DNA from: Tetrahymena thermophila SB210
Lineage: Eukaryota; Ciliophora; Oligohymenophorea; Hymenostomatida; Tetrahymenidae
Reading direction: 5' to 3'
NCBI RefSeq assembly: GCF_000189635.1
Contig: NW_002476578.1
Coordinates: 124,001 to 188,000 of the forward strand
Length of the DNA: 64,000 nt
This document shows, piece by piece, positions 61,717 to 64,000 of the stretch (position 1 is the stretch's first letter; the number at the start of each line of letters is the position of its first letter). The notes under the pieces were generated by a model that was not told the origin of the DNA, ran no database searches, and worked only from the letters and a program-made list of their open reading frames with translations. Made by a program: the position numbers and the translations under genes.

Positions 61717-63395
61717 ATGACTTAAGAAATTATTAACATTACAGAAGACGGTGGTATCACCAAGCAAATTCTTCAATAAGGTGAAGGAGACGAATATCCA
61801 TAAGCTGGTTAGACTGTTGAAGGTAAATAAATCAATTTAATTTAAAGAAGAACTTACTTGTTAGTCACTTTCAATCAACACTCAAATCAAAGAAAGGCAT
61901 CGTTTTCTAATTAATTTCAAATTTTAAAAAAACAGTTTTATACACTGGAAAACTTCTTGATGGAACAGAATTTGATTCAAATACTAATAGAGATGATCCT
62001 TTTTCTTTCACAATTGGCAAAGGTTAGGTTATCAAAGGATGGGATTTAGGTAATATTCAAGAATTTGATTCTTAAAATCAGAGTCTGCAATAAAATTTAT
62101 TTAACAAAAAGGTGTTGCTACAATGAAGAGAGGTGAAAAGGCTGTCCTTACCTGCACAGCTCCTAATGCCTATGGTGAAACTGGAAGTCCCCCTAGAATT
62201 CCTCCTAATGCTACTTTACAATTTGAAGTTGAATTGATTGACTTCCGCGAGAGAACTAAAACAAAATGGGATTACTCATTAGAAGAAAGAGTTGAAATTG
62301 CCAAAAAATACAAAGATGAGGGTAATGACGCTTTCAAAAAAGGTGATCTTGAAGAAGCTGATGTTTTATACGATTAATGTATTGATTACGTTGATTTTGG
62401 TGAAGATGTTAATGGTTCTCTTGAACTTAAGTTCACTGCTTACCTTAACCAAGCAACAGTAAGAATAATTAAATTTACTTTTTAGAAAACAAAAATTTAA
62501 AAACAGCTGCAAAAAATAAATCAGCAACAATAGAATTATTTTATTTTTAATTAAATAGGTTTATAATAAATAAAAAAAATGGGACAAAGCTATTAAGAAT
62601 TGCACTATTGTTATTGAAAAGCAACCTAATAACATCAAGGCTTACTTCAGAAGAGGTACTGCTAGAATGAATTATGGTTTCTTAGATGAGGCTAAAGCTG
62701 ATTTCCATAAAGCACAAGAATTAGATCCTAACAATGCTGAAGTTATCAATTCTTTGAAAGTTCTTGCTTAGAAGTAAAAAGAAGCCAATGAAAAGCAAAA
62801 GAAAATGTGGGGTGGCCTTTTTAAAAATTCATATTATGACGACTAAAAATAAACTATTGTAGAATTCTCTGATCCTAGTAATCCTGTTGTTTTCTTTGAT
62901 ATTCAAATCGGAGAAGAAGAACCTTAGAGAGTTGAATTTGAGCTTTTCAAGAATATTGCTCCTAAAACTGCTGAAAATTTCCGTGCCCTTTGCACTGGAG
63001 AAAAAGGTACTGGCGTTTCAGGAAAGCCTCTTCATTATAAGGGATCCATATTCCACCGTCTTATTAAAGATTTTATGATTTAGGGAGGTGATTTCACTAA
63101 CTCTAACGGTACTGGAGGTGAATCAATTTATGGCGCCAAATTCCCTGACGAAGACTTCAAAGCAAAGCATACTAAGAGAGGTTTACTCTCTATGGCTAAC
63201 AGTGGTCCTAACACAAACGGAAGTTAGTTCTTTATCACCTTTAAAAAAACAGAATGGCTCGATGGTAAGCACGTAGTTTTTGGTGCTGTAACTAAAAATA
63301 TCGAATTCCTTGATAAACTTGAAAACTCTCCTTGCGAAGGCGAAAACCCATCTCCAAGCATTAAAGTTGTTGACTGTGGTGTCGTTAAAGCTTGA
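61717..63395 (+). CDS. Dual immunophilin: FKBP - TPR - cyclophilin in one chain
   Basis: Exons 61717-61822, 61936-62049, 62112-62458 and 62559-63395, in phase, 467 residues. Residues about 10-115 form an FKBP domain with the FK506-pocket residues kept: [28 protein letters not shown] and [10 protein letters not shown]. Residues about 125-275 contain three TPR-type repeats ([51 protein letters not shown]), the usual Hsp90-docking module. Residues about 297-467 form a complete cyclophilin with [29 protein letters not shown] and [11 protein letters not shown], so the catalytic Arg, Phe and Gln and the cyclosporin-contact Trp are present. Both prolyl isomerase domains look active. The order matches the FCBP-type immunophilin described from Toxoplasma. 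Likely a cytosolic chaperone cofactor. Confidence 0.92.
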
Positions 63396-64000
63396 TGAAG
63401 CTAATTAAAAAATATTTTCAAATTTAATTTTAGATAAATTCAATACACAAAAATATATAACTAATAAATAAATAAATAAACTAATTATAAATTAAGTAAT
63501 TTATTTATAAATTTACATTTATTTTTTGCAAAACATACATAAATAAATAAATTAATTAATTAATTTTGTAAAAATAATAAAAAGTATTTGATTCTAAAAT
63601 GTTCATCTAATTTATTTAAAAATTAATTTGTTAATTATAAATAAATTGATTTATATATTTTTAAGATTTCATTAGAACTAATAATTAATTAAACATAGAA
63701 TAAAATTATGGTCAATAATTTTTCTAGAATTTTTAAATTAAGAATTAGTTAAAAAATTAAAATTCCTCTTTGTTATCTTTTGTTTATTAATATATCTTTA
63801 TTATTATATTATTGACATGAGGAATTTCTCTAAAAACCATAAATAAATATATTATTTTAGCATTTAAATTATTTAAATATTTTAAAGTATTTTTTTACAG
63901 TAGCTTTATTATGATATTAATAAGTTATTCTAATTAAAAAAAATATTATTAAAAATCAGCTAGATTTAGTTAATTAAATTATTTTGTAAATACTTATAAT
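63396..64000. other. 3' flank, nothing recognised
   Basis: AT-rich sequence with AAAT/TTAA simple runs to the window edge. No gene seen. Confidence 0.5.

Overview
The window looks like macronuclear DNA of a ciliate close to Tetrahymena. It is extremely AT-rich. The long conserved proteins (importin, proteasome beta, kinase, immunophilin) only read through if TAA and TAG are sense codons (glutamine) and TGA is the only stop. Introns are short, AT-rich and GT...AG. ORFs called with the standard code break these genes into pieces, so every gene model below was read by eye with TGA as the only stop. Function calls come from motif recognition, not from searches.

Left part (1-28.8 kb): a multigene array. 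Minus-strand genes for cysteine-rich surface proteins (signal peptide, about five 80-residue CxxC repeats, hydrophobic C-terminus typical of a GPI-anchor signal, resembling ciliate immobilization antigens) repeat in tandem. Four are intact (1315-2925, 6987-8624, 20099-21769, 25443-27065), one has a single frameshift (15464-17130), two are decayed and two are fragments. The spacers are themselves a mosaic of four recurring blocks (called A-D here), showing repeated segmental duplication and recombination. A plus-strand membrane-protein family appears twice: the 3' end of a copy runs in from the left edge (2-856), and a damaged copy (9535-12379) interrupts one spacer junction.

Middle part (29.5-43.3 kb): unique, intron-rich genes. 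They are an FHA-SMAP nuclear-type protein, a large protein combining three F-box-like segments with two modules resembling the microtubule-binding domain of dynein heavy chain, two adjacent minus-strand proteins of unknown function, a small helical protein, and a ULK/ATG1-like kinase.

Right part (43.9-63.4 kb): eight identical tRNA-Ala(AGC) genes in tandem, a DIxGA-repeat protein, a proteasome beta subunit (PSMB4 type), an unknown 454-residue protein, an importin-4/Kap123-type karyopherin, a degenerate ATP-synthase alpha-subunit paralog that has lost its P-loop, and a single-chain FKBP-TPR-cyclophilin immunophilin. A strong isolated hairpin between the last two genes may be a non-coding RNA.

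Apart from the antigen array and the tRNA cluster, neighbouring genes show no common pathway. The most unusual items are the F-box/dynein-MTBD protein, the ATP-synthase alpha pseudo-enzyme, the dual immunophilin and the mosaic antigen array.
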